Source of the DNA: a virus
DNA: 33,649 nucleotides
Direction: 5' to 3' (one strand)
IMG/VR virus record: IMGVR_UViG_3300049218_000114
Span: 1-33,649 of that record
Positions 6,091 through 12,952 of this stretch are shown here, piece after piece. Numbering within the stretch: position 1 is the stretch's first letter; each line of letters starts with the position of its first letter. The position numbers and the translations under genes are program-made. The notes below the pieces were generated by a model, which saw only the letters and a program-made list of their open reading frames with translations, did not search any database and was not told where the DNA came from.

Positions 6091-7046
6091 CAGAACTCGT
6101 ACCCACTGCACGCGATGTAGTTCTGAGGACCGCTCGTCAAGCTAATAGCAATATAATATGCCTGCTGTGATCCTTTGATAATTGGAAAATTGGAAAATTC
6201 GTAGCCCAGGTTTGCGATTGAGGACGAGATATTAAATCCCACAACTTGCAGGCCGACGCCAGATGAAGTGCTTGCTAATTGGACATCGCACGCCGTAGCC
6301 GCAGCCCCTGAAAGATTTATGGACCCCGAGAAGCTTATGGCATTCTTAGGAATGTTTGTTATCGAAAACGCCGTTAAAGAGGCGGCGTTGGGCAGGCTCG
6401 AAACGACATTCACTTGAGAGATTGAGACCCGGCGTCCATTCTGGAGTCCGACCGCAAACCGGCCGCTGCTATCAGTCGGCCACACGCTTACCAGCGCGGA
6501 ATACGCGTACCCCGCCGGCATGTACGCGCCACCATAAACCTCCGGCGCGACGACCCCGGTCGCATCTTGCGCCAGCAGCCCCGCTGCACCCGTCGTCGGA
6601 TTATAAATCGCATAAATCGCCACAAAGCTGGAATGCGGCGCGCTTCCGGTATCCATCCCGCCGGCGCCGGTCGTCGCCAGATTCAGCGGCTCATTGAAAG
6701 CCCCAATCTTGCAGGAAAATCCACCAAGCGATTTCGAAACGATTAGCTCATCAGCTGTGAACGCAACGGTCGTCCCGGCCGCCGCCACATTCATCGCGGC
6801 ATTCCGCGCCGTGCCCACAAGCGCGCCGGCATACATCAGCCCCAGCGCAATCTCCAGCTGGTTCTGCACACCGGCCGTCGGCACCAGCCCGGCCGCCTCA
6901 ATAATCCCGTGGACCAGCTCCTCCTGCAGATCATTCATATAGGTCGCATTGATCTGCGTACCTGGAATGCCGCCCAGAAGGTTCTTATTCACCCATTGCC
7001 GGATGCCGCCGATAAGCTGAGTGCCAACGCTGTTAATCCGGTCCAT
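6090..7046 (-). CDS. Tail fibre protein, 318 aa, with compositionally foreign C-terminus
   Basis: It follows the gp48-like gene by 3 nt, the position of the Mu S tail-fibre gene. The N-terminal 70 residues (RINSVGTQLIGGIRQWVNKN, then NATYMNDLQEELVHGI) match the baseplate-binding start seen in many phage fibres. The middle has Gly-rich segments such as VYGGAYMPAGYAYSALVSVW. Residues from about 190 on are beta-rich and Ser/Asn/Ile-rich, and the DNA coding them (about 6093-6480) is clearly more AT-rich than its surroundings, pointing to a swapped receptor-binding tip. I recognise no enzymatic motif. Confidence 0.7.
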   Translation of the reverse strand: MDRINSVGTQLIGGIRQWVNKNLLGGIPGTQINATYMNDLQEELVHGIIEAAGLVPTAGVQNQLEIALGLMYAGALVGTARNAAMNVAAAGTTVAFTADELIVSKSLGGFSCKIGAFNEPLNLATTGAGGMDTGSAPHSSFVAIYAIYNPTTGAAGLLAQDATGVVAPEVYGGAYMPAGYAYSALVSVWPTDSSGRFAVGLQNGRRVSISQVNVVSSLPNAASLTAFSITNIPKNAISFSGSINLSGAAATACDVQLASTSSGVGLQVVGFNISSSIANLGYEFSNFPIIKGSQQAYYIAISLTSGPQNYIACSGYEF

Positions 7047-7049
7047 CGC

Positions 7050-7604
7050 TCACCCCGTGTAACTGAAAACAGGCTGCGTATGCGCCGGCGCGTCGGCCGT
7101 GATCAGTGCCTGCACCGCATTACCGGTAAACATGCCAGCGCTCGATGCCGGCATCGTCACCAGCCATGAAAATTCCTGTGGCGAGCAGGAAATCGCATCC
7201 CCGCACACCGCGTTACCACATTCCCATATCGGCTGGTCAGCCACCGTAATGGTCAACCCTATCGCCGCCGCCTGCGCCTCGAAATACCCGGCCGATGCAC
7301 CACCCGTCGCCGTCCACCGCTGCAACGCCAGCGCCTGTTCCTGCGCCGTCGTCAGCGTCACCGCATCTCGCCCATAAGGGTCCGGCCCCAGCACGCGGAT
7401 ATAATCCGGCAACAGATAATTCGCGGCACCCGGATCAACCTCAACCAGCATCTCCTCGGCATAGCCTTCAAACCTGGAAATCTCGGCCGCCAACGGCGCC
7501 AGCCATTGCGGCCACATCGCACCCGGCACATTCCCCGGCACGGCACACCCCGGCGGATCAATCTGTAAAAGCTCGCTCAAAACAGTGGCCTGGCTGCGGC
7601 TCAT
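7050..7604 (-). CDS. Mu gp48-like baseplate/tail protein (DUF2313)
   Basis: The 184-aa product has the family layout: an N-terminal VLSELLQIDPPG segment, LAAEISRFEGYAEEMLVEVDPGAANYLLPDY, then VTLTTAQEQALALQRWTATGGASAGYFEAQAAAIG and a cysteine-containing IWECGNAVCGD loop. DUF2313/YmfQ-type proteins follow the J-like baseplate protein in Mu and lambda-like tails and help assemble the baseplate hub periphery. ATG at 7604 overlaps the gp47 stop by 4 nt. Confidence 0.8.
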   Translation of the reverse strand: MSRSQATVLSELLQIDPPGCAVPGNVPGAMWPQWLAPLAAEISRFEGYAEEMLVEVDPGAANYLLPDYIRVLGPDPYGRDAVTLTTAQEQALALQRWTATGGASAGYFEAQAAAIGLTITVADQPIWECGNAVCGDAISCSPQEFSWLVTMPASSAGMFTGNAVQALITADAPAHTQPVFSYTG

Positions 7605-8707
7605 ACGAAGGTCACCGTGCCCAGCGTGTTAATCGCAAGCTGGCTCGGCGCCGCCACATCCGCCGAAGGCACGCTCAGCACGTAGGACGTCAAACCCGCA
7701 GTGCTGGCAACCGCGTTTTCCAAACTCGCAAACGTCGTCGTGCTCCCAATCGTCGCGTTCTGCTGAAACGATAGCGCAAGTGCTGCCGTCGCCGCCGTCC
7801 GCAGCGCCGGCGTATCCGGCACCAGGTGCAGCGTGACCGCAATCGGGTTCAGCGTGCACGCCAGCACCACCGGCACCGCCGTCACGGGCTTGATTGAAGG
7901 CTCGTTGAGATACGCCTGCACCGTCGCCACCTGCCCGCTGGTCGGCACCGCTGGCCCCGCCATGGCAAACACCACGCCCACGTTCGGCAGGCCGCCATAG
8001 CCGGAGATAACATTCACATCCGCGACACCCACCAGTGCGGCCTTCGTCCACGTCTCATAGTCGTTAACGCTGCCGCCCATCGCCGGCAGCCGGATGCGCG
8101 CCAGAATGCGCGAGCGCCAGCTCGACGTGCTCTCCAAATCCACGCCGCCGGTAATGCCGTTCGAATCCACAACGCCGGTCTGCGACGTCAAACCGGAAAC
8201 CGGCGTCGTCACCGTCAAATTCGTCCCGGCCGCCAGGTTCCCGCCCGTCCCCGCCGGGGTTGCCACCACCGGCACGCTGATCGTCCCGCCGGACTCAATC
8301 GTGCCGCCGGCCGTACTTTCATAGGTGATGTTTGTGCCTGGATAACTCAGCACAATTTCACTCGGCACCACATCGCCCACGGTGCCCGTCAGGATAACAT
8401 TCCCCTCGGCCGCGGCCGCCTGGTCCTGCGGCACACCCCAGATCGAGCCAAATCGTGACAGGTTGTTCACGGCCGTATCCGGCATCAGCTCAACCGCGAT
8501 ATTGCCCTGGTAATAATACAGATCGAGCATCGCCATTTCGGTCACGCGGCAATTCACCGTCGCCACCGTATTCGGGTTGCGCGCATCAATCCCCGTCAGC
8601 CCCAGCGCCGGGTTCGGCGGAAACACCGCCTCGTAAACCGCGGCGCACCGCCCCGCTATATCGCCAGGTGCCGGTATCGGCCAGGTCGTGCCAACCGTCG
8701 CGCTCAT
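7601..8707 (-). CDS. Mu gp47-like baseplate J protein
   Basis: 368 aa, about the usual length for baseplate J-like proteins that form the baseplate wedge. Visible features are the N-terminal DIAGRCAAVYEAVFPPNPALG, the central PSEIVLSYPGTNITYESTAGG beta domain, LESTSSWRSRILARIRLPAMGGSVNDYETWTKAALVGVADVNVISGYGG (the conserved J core), and a C-terminal domain ending in SLENAVASTAGLTSYVLSVPS. It overlaps gp46 and gp48 genes by 4 nt at each side, so translation is coupled. Confidence 0.88.
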   Translation of the reverse strand: MSATVGTTWPIPAPGDIAGRCAAVYEAVFPPNPALGLTGIDARNPNTVATVNCRVTEMAMLDLYYYQGNIAVELMPDTAVNNLSRFGSIWGVPQDQAAAAEGNVILTGTVGDVVPSEIVLSYPGTNITYESTAGGTIESGGTISVPVVATPAGTGGNLAAGTNLTVTTPVSGLTSQTGVVDSNGITGGVDLESTSSWRSRILARIRLPAMGGSVNDYETWTKAALVGVADVNVISGYGGLPNVGVVFAMAGPAVPTSGQVATVQAYLNEPSIKPVTAVPVVLACTLNPIAVTLHLVPDTPALRTAATAALALSFQQNATIGSTTTFASLENAVASTAGLTSYVLSVPSADVAAPSQLAINTLGTVTFV

Positions 8708-9162
8708 CCGCCCACACTCTGCGAAAGCTCAACCACCGTATTTCCCGCCTGCACCCGGTAGCCGAGTATCTGCGGCGCCACCCACCGCACCAGCACCGTC
8801 AGCGCGAAGCCCCGCACGGTTTCGAGCCACTGCACCGCCTGCGCGACCGCTTGCTCAACCCCCTGCCGCGTCTCCTCATCCGCCAGCGCCCGGTCATAAA
8901 GCCACAACCGGCTGCCCGTAAGCTGCCCCGTAGCGTCAAGCGCATCACCCGGATAACCCCGCCTGGCCGTCACACTCACCGGCTCGCTCCAATCCGGCAC
9001 CAAAACCGGCAGAACATCACCAGCCTGCGCCCGCCGGTCCGCCAGCAGGCTCATCAGCATCGCGGAAGCCGGCGTGTTATCGACGGCAAAATCGGTTCCG
9101 GCCGCATTCAGCGCGATATCGCAACAGCGCAAAGCCGGGTTATATTGCAAGGCTATATCCAT
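8704..9162 (-). CDS. Mu gp46-like baseplate wedge protein (gp25/GP46 family)
   Basis: 152 aa with the family's N-terminal DIALQYNPALRCCDIALNAAGTDFAVDNTPASAMLMSLLADRRA, a proline-rich bridge and a helical region (VEQAVAQAVQWLETVRGFALTVLV) before the closing beta segment. These proteins are the gp25/lysozyme-like wedge components of contractile tails. It is the first gene after the 58-nt gap that holds one copy of the late palindrome; its ATG at 9162 has no Shine-Dalgarno and lies 43.5 nt from the palindrome centre, suggesting it is the first, possibly leaderless, gene of the last late operon. Confidence 0.82.
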   Translation of the reverse strand: MDIALQYNPALRCCDIALNAAGTDFAVDNTPASAMLMSLLADRRAQAGDVLPVLVPDWSEPVSVTARRGYPGDALDATGQLTGSRLWLYDRALADEETRQGVEQAVAQAVQWLETVRGFALTVLVRWVAPQILGYRVQAGNTVVELSQSVGG

Positions 9163-9217
9163 GCTGGCAGCATCCGCGCGCGCGCAACGCCCCGCACGCT
9201 AGACATGTCTAGCGCCG
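9163..9217 (-). promoter_or_regulatory. Putative late promoter 1 with palindrome CGCTAGACATGTCTAGCG (9197-9214)
   Basis: The 18-bp perfect palindrome is centred at 9205.5 within a 25-bp block (9193-9217) identical at the two other sites. Downstream, a GGATGCT element puts its AT 32.5 bp from the centre, as at the other two sites. ATG 9162 lies 43.5 nt from the centre. No ribosome-binding site precedes it. The region is the gap between the gp45-like and gp46-like genes; Mu's PP promoter is a few genes earlier, before P. Confidence 0.65.
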
Positions 9218-9220
9218 CAC

Positions 9221-9760
9221 TCATTCAGGGTCCGGCGCGGACGGTGTCGCTCCGCCGGTCCCATGCCCAACATGCTGATTGTAATGCCCGCGCAGCCGGT
9301 CCAGGCTGCCATGGCTGTCCGAAAGCGTGCCTGTCGTCGCCAGGTTCCCATTCACGGTCACATTGCCATCCAGCGCGATGTTGGTAGCGTTCACCGTGAC
9401 GTTAGCGCCCCAGATTTCCACAGCACCCGGCCGCACCTTCACCCGCGTCCCGTCGCCCGCGTAAATCACCGCCTCGCCAGCCGCCAGCCCGCCAAACCGC
9501 GCCGATGGATTGCCCAGCGGCAGCACCATCAAATTCCCCGCATCGCCGCCGATCTGGATCACAATCCCAATCGCCCCATCCGCCGGCGGCACGGATGAAA
9601 AGCCAAACGGCCACGCCACCTCCACATCCGCCCGGTTCACATCCGTGCCGGTCGAAAGATTCGCCGTCTGCGCCTGCCCCGAATCATTGACGGATGAAAC
9701 CACCCCCAGCGCCAGCAGGCTCCGCAAATTCCCCACCGCCTGGCGCAGCATATGCATCAT
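9221..9760 (-). CDS. Mu gp45-like baseplate spike protein (phage baseplate assembly V family)
   Basis: Product about 180 aa. The characteristic spike-protein core is visible: MLRQAVGNLRSLLALGVVSSV, then VEVAWPFGFSSVPPADGAIGIVIQIGGD, LPLGNPSARFGGLAAGEAVIYAGDGTRVKVRPGAVEIWG and a repetitive beta-helix-like tail, NVTVNATNIALDGNVTVNGN, ending in PSAPDPE. I start at ATG 9760; a GTG at 9808 would add MDGRFRGHDGMARVGA, which is the translation of a palindromic repeat and looks spurious. The spike protein punctures the outer membrane at the tip of the contractile tail. It lies between P (gp44-like) and the late palindrome, so it is the last gene of the preceding operon. Confidence 0.82.
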   Translation of the reverse strand: MMHMLRQAVGNLRSLLALGVVSSVNDSGQAQTANLSTGTDVNRADVEVAWPFGFSSVPPADGAIGIVIQIGGDAGNLMVLPLGNPSARFGGLAAGEAVIYAGDGTRVKVRPGAVEIWGANVTVNATNIALDGNVTVNGNLATTGTLSDSHGSLDRLRGHYNQHVGHGTGGATPSAPDPE

Positions 9761-9776
9761 CGCGCCCACCCGCGCC

Positions 9777-9808
9777 ATCCCGTCATGGCCGCGAAAGCGG
9801 CCATCCAC
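9777..9808. repeat. REP-like palindromic repeat, copy 1
   Basis: ATGGCCGC/GCGGCCAT form a perfect 8-bp stem with a GAAA loop (9785-9804) flanked by CCCGTC and CCACG. A second copy with the same flanks lies at 11276-11307. Translated, these give the DGRFRGHDG-type peptides that are scattered through many proteobacterial genomes as dispersed repeats. Its overlap with the 5' end of the gp45-like gene explains the apparent N-terminal extension there. Confidence 0.65.
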
Positions 9809-9830
9809 GCCTTCCTTGCTTGCTTAAACA

Positions 9831-11066
9831 TCAACCATTCCGCGTCGGCCCAAAACTCTTCGGCCGCCTCCCAACAATATACCGCGGGTCATCCGCCGGC
9901 TCGTCAATCCGGTCGAACGCGGTGCGTCCCGCCAGCTCCAGCTGCGTCCACTCGCCGCTCTGGTCGTACCGGTAACTCACGCCGGAAATCAGCCAGTCCT
10001 TATCGGTGCCGATAAACGCATCTGTTACGCGCGAGAGCGCATTCGGCAGCCACAGCGCATTTTTGCTCCCAGCCCGCCAATCCATCACCTTCAGCTGCAA
10101 CGTCTCGCCCATGCCTTTGGCAATTCTTAAGCCCCAATCCGCCTGCGCCTGCACGCTCGCCGCGCCACTCTGCGTTTTCACCTGCCGCACCGTCGGCCGG
10201 TAGCGCGTCACCTCCGGGTCACTCACATGCCCGGTCATGATCGCACTCACGCTCTCCGTGGTCGTCGCCGTGGTGCTGGTCTCCGCCGGAAACGTCAGGC
10301 CATCGCGCGGGTCCGTCGCATCCACGATCAGCGGCACCTGGCTCTTGCGCGCCACCGTCCGGTTCGTCTGTCCCTTCACGTAGTAATCCGAAAACCGCTC
10401 CGCAAAACTGGATTTTATGCCGCCGCCCCAAATATTCCCCGGCCTGGTCAGCGGCGCCGGCGCCCGGCTGGAGCCACCTTGCGTCAACAACAATCCACCC
10501 ACGCCGTTGCTCACCGCCAGCAGCGCATTCTGCCGGCACGCCTTCTCAATGGCGCTCATCGCCAGCTCATCAACATCGATTCCGAATACCGGGAACGCCG
10601 CCCCCACATCCACATCGGCCGTCACTGGAATTCCAAACGGCTTCGCAATCGCCTGCGCAATTTGCAGCGTATTTAAGCCCCGCCACTCCACCGGCCCATT
10701 CGGTGAGGCCGCGCAATCCACCAGGTCACAAGTCGCATCCCGCCCGGTGATGGTGCAGGTGAGCTGATCGCCCTCCCAGCTCGCATCCACCTCATCGATC
10801 CAGCCTTTCAGAACCATCGTGCCATCCAGCGTCACGCTGCACGGCATTCCGGCGCTTACGACACCTATGATCGGTTGCGGGTCCAGGTCCAGATCAAAAG
10901 CCAGCGCCTCCCGCCCGCTATCCCGGTACGTCACTGAAAAACTTCCAGCGATATCCCGCAGATTCCGGTCCACCTGCACGCTAACCCACCGGCTGATCAC
11001 AGCCCCGGAAACCGACAAACTCAACCGCCGCGTCGCCCTCGCCGCTGCCGGAATCCCCCCGCTCAT
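9831..11066 (-). CDS. Mu P (gp44)-like baseplate hub protein
   Basis: Start chosen at ATG 11066 (ATGA overlap with the upstream gene); the product is 411 aa. Visible family features: SVSGAVISRWVSVQVDRNLRDIAGSFSVTYRD at the N-terminus, WEGDQLTCTITGRDATCDLVDCAASP, LNTLQIAQAIAKPFGIPVTADVDVG, and a C-terminal WLISGVSYRYDQSGEWTQLELAGR. Mu gp44 is a trimeric hub related to late-control D proteins; it binds the spike (gp45) and tape-measure end. Preceded by three small genes of unknown role. Confidence 0.85.
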   Translation of the reverse strand: MSGGIPAAARATRRLSLSVSGAVISRWVSVQVDRNLRDIAGSFSVTYRDSGREALAFDLDLDPQPIIGVVSAGMPCSVTLDGTMVLKGWIDEVDASWEGDQLTCTITGRDATCDLVDCAASPNGPVEWRGLNTLQIAQAIAKPFGIPVTADVDVGAAFPVFGIDVDELAMSAIEKACRQNALLAVSNGVGGLLLTQGGSSRAPAPLTRPGNIWGGGIKSSFAERFSDYYVKGQTNRTVARKSQVPLIVDATDPRDGLTFPAETSTTATTTESVSAIMTGHVSDPEVTRYRPTVRQVKTQSGAASVQAQADWGLRIAKGMGETLQLKVMDWRAGSKNALWLPNALSRVTDAFIGTDKDWLISGVSYRYDQSGEWTQLELAGRTAFDRIDEPADDPRYIVGRRPKSFGPTRNG

Positions 11067-11263
11067 GCCGCGATGTTCCTGTTGTAATAGGCCCACTGCC
11101 GCTCACGGGCGCGATTCAACTCAACCCGGCGCTTCGCCGCAGCCACCAGAATTTTCAGATCCTGCGAGTCGATGCACCGCCGGATCGCCTGGCCACAATC
11201 AAGGCAGCAAACGTTGCCGCGATCATCCACCCAAATCAGATCATGCGGGCATAACGCGCTCAC
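11063..11263 (-). CDS. Small zinc-ribbon-like protein, 66 aa
   Basis: GTG at 11263 overlaps the previous stop (GTGA); its own stop overlaps the P start. CPHD near the N-terminus and CLDC at about residues 20-23 form two cysteine pairs suited to binding zinc (C5, C20/C23 with nearby H7), followed by a basic helix, LVAAAKRRVELNRARERQWAYYNR. It is the third of three small genes between N and P. Function unknown; similar short CxxC proteins occur in accessory positions of Mu-like phages. Confidence 0.6.
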   Translation of the reverse strand: MSALCPHDLIWVDDRGNVCCLDCGQAIRRCIDSQDLKILVAAAKRRVELNRARERQWAYYNRNIAA

Positions 11264-11496
11264 GGCGCCACAACCCCGTCATGCCCGCGTATGCGGGCAT
11301 CCACGACTTCTTTCTGATCGCGCGACCGATTAATCCGAGCCTGAATCGCAATCGAATGCTCGCCAAGAACCGTGCAGAATTCGCACAGCGGCTCGCGCCC
11401 TTGAAACGCGAAAGAGATAACGTGCGAGCCACACTGCATGCATTCAAACTCCGCTGTCCCATCCTTCCGGCGCAGCGCGACCATATCGGCACTCAT
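11260..11496 (-). CDS. Small zinc-ribbon protein, 78 aa, C-terminus formed by a palindromic repeat
   Basis: ATG 11496 overlaps the stop of the 61-aa gene (ATGA), and its TGA overlaps the next GTG. CMQC and CEFC (about residues 19-22 and 37-40) make a classic CxxC...CxxC zinc ribbon, followed by a helix, LGEHSIAIQARINRSRDQ. The last 15 residues, VVDARIRGHDGVVAP, are encoded by the REP-like repeat at 11276-11307, so the original end of the protein was probably different. Unknown function. Confidence 0.6.
   Translation of the reverse strand: MSADMVALRRKDGTAEFECMQCGSHVISFAFQGREPLCEFCTVLGEHSIAIQARINRSRDQKEVVDARIRGHDGVVAP
11276..11307. repeat. REP-like palindromic repeat, copy 2
   Basis: ATGCCCGC/GCGGGCAT form a perfect 8-bp stem around a GTAT loop (11281-11300). 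Flanks (CCCGTC before, CCACG after) match copy 1 at 9777. The fourth stem pair is C-G here and G-C in copy 1: a compensatory double change, so structure rather than sequence is conserved. It falls within the 3' end of the 78-aa zinc-ribbon gene. Confidence 0.65.
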
Positions 11497-11678
11497 GCTT
11501 CGCGCCAGATGCGTTTCACCAACGACGCTACGGCGGCAAAAGCCTCACAACCAGCATCGATCACCGCCTCGACCTGCGCATTGGTCGGCTGAGGGCCGCC
11601 AGCAGCATCAATCTCGTGAAACAATTTCTTCGCCGCACGCTTCAGATTATCTAAACTGTCCATTTTGTCCCCGCTCAT
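11493..11678 (-). CDS. Hypothetical protein, 61 aa
   Basis: ATG 11678 overlaps the N-gene stop by 4 nt (a second ATG, 5 codons in, is possible). The product is a helical, acidic/basic protein: LDNLKRAAKKLFHEIDAAGG, then TNAQVEAVIDAGCEAFAAVASLVKRIW. No domain recognised, no membrane segment of normal length. Co-translated with two zinc-ribbon genes between N and P. Confidence 0.55.
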   Translation of the reverse strand: MSGDKMDSLDNLKRAAKKLFHEIDAAGGPQPTNAQVEAVIDAGCEAFAAVASLVKRIWREA

Positions 11679-12952
11679 TGATTCAAAACCTCCAACGCCC
11701 CCGGCGGTACCAGCGCCGGGTGCACAACCTGGTTGCGCGCAATCAAATCCTGGTACGTCGCGAAAACCTCGCCCGGCGTGTCGCCCGAAATATATTGCGC
11801 CAGCACCCAGGCCGGCAGCGTCGCGCGGGTGGTGATCGTCACCACCGCCGGCAGCCGGCCGATCTGCGCATTCAAATCCGCCGCTAAAGCGGATTTAAGG
11901 CTCACCAAAGCCCGCCATACGGGTGCCGCATTCGCCGGGTCAGTCTGCGCCTGCGCCCCCGCCGCCACGGCCGCCGCGTCAATCGCGGCAAACAATGTCG
12001 CCCCCTCCGCCTCGGCCGCCTGCTGGCTGTCATAGCTGATACCGCTCGCCGCCCGCACCGCGCTCGCCACCAGCAGCGCGGTCATCGCCGCACCCATCGC
12101 CAGCCCCGGCGCCGGCGTGCGAGCAGCCACCGTGGCGCCCGCCACGGCCGCCAGCAGCGTGCTTGCGGTATCCGCCGGGTCCGCGGCCGCGGCCGCCGCC
12201 ACCGCCCCGCCGGGCGCCACGGCGGACGGCACCGTGGGCGTGCACGCCCCCGCAATCGCCGCCGGTACCGCAACCATCGCCGCCGCCGTATTGCCCGCCC
12301 AGCCGCTCGCCGCGCCGGTGATCGTATCCGCCAGCCCGGCAATCGCGCTGGTGGACGCCGCCAGAATCGCCGGGCCGGAAACGGTGCTGGAAATCGCCGT
12401 CTCAACCACCCCGGTCAAATTCGTCAGATACCCCTGCGCGTAGCTCAGCGCACCGGTCAGCTCGGCAATCGGCGCCAGCGCATTGGCCAGCCAATTCTGC
12501 GCCTGCGCGGTCACCGCATCGCACGCCGTCTCCAACTGGGTCAGCGTATCCAGCCCGGCCGAGGCCGAAGGGTTGTACGGGTAAAGCTGCATCTCAAACC
12601 GCGCCACCCGCAGCTCATTCGCCGCCAGGGAAAAGCGCGGCCGGGACCCCGGCACGAAAATTACCTGCAAACTGCGCAGCCACGGATGCACCAGCGTATA
12701 CGGCCCCGGCTGCCGGCACGCCGCCTGCATCGTTTTCATCTGGGCAACGTAATCATCACCCACCATCAGCCCGCGCAGCGCAATCGGCCCGTCATCCGCG
12801 CCCAGGTCCTGGTAGCTGGCGTCATCAATCCCCGGAAACACAAACCGCTGCACCCGCCGCCCGGTTTCCTGGGAGGTATCGATCACCGCAAACGGCACCC
12901 CCGCAAACGTCGCCTGCAACAGCGTGTTATAGAGGCCTTGGATATCGATCAT
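11675..12952 (-). CDS. Mu N (gp43)-like DNA circularisation/tail protein
   Basis: 425 aa. The N-terminal half shows the family core: YNTLLQATFAGVPFAVIDTSQETGRRVQRFVFPGIDD, QDLGADDGPIALRGLMVGDDYV, then LVHPWLRSLQVIFVPG and ELRVARFEMQLYPYNP. The C-terminal half is Ala-rich and helical, ending with YISGDTPGEVFATYQDLIARNQV and ALEVLNQ. In Mu, N forms part of the tail/baseplate hub and protects injected DNA ends. ATG at 12952 overlaps the tape-measure stop by 4 nt. Confidence 0.85.
   Translation of the reverse strand: MIDIQGLYNTLLQATFAGVPFAVIDTSQETGRRVQRFVFPGIDDASYQDLGADDGPIALRGLMVGDDYVAQMKTMQAACRQPGPYTLVHPWLRSLQVIFVPGSRPRFSLAANELRVARFEMQLYPYNPSASAGLDTLTQLETACDAVTAQAQNWLANALAPIAELTGALSYAQGYLTNLTGVVETAISSTVSGPAILAASTSAIAGLADTITGAASGWAGNTAAAMVAVPAAIAGACTPTVPSAVAPGGAVAAAAAADPADTASTLLAAVAGATVAARTPAPGLAMGAAMTALLVASAVRAASGISYDSQQAAEAEGATLFAAIDAAAVAAGAQAQTDPANAAPVWRALVSLKSALAADLNAQIGRLPAVVTITTRATLPAWVLAQYISGDTPGEVFATYQDLIARNQVVHPALVPPGALEVLNQ

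Noticed and set aside
9197-9214. The palindrome as an intrinsic terminator or a transposase site
   Set aside because: A CGCTAGA/TCTAGCG stem would have a CATG loop and no U-tract at any copy; it differs from the end repeats at 135-176, and it is placed upstream of gene starts, not at ends.
8455-9387. 310-codon plus-strand frame
   Set aside because: Crosses three real minus-strand genes and the late promoter region; composition is antisense noise.
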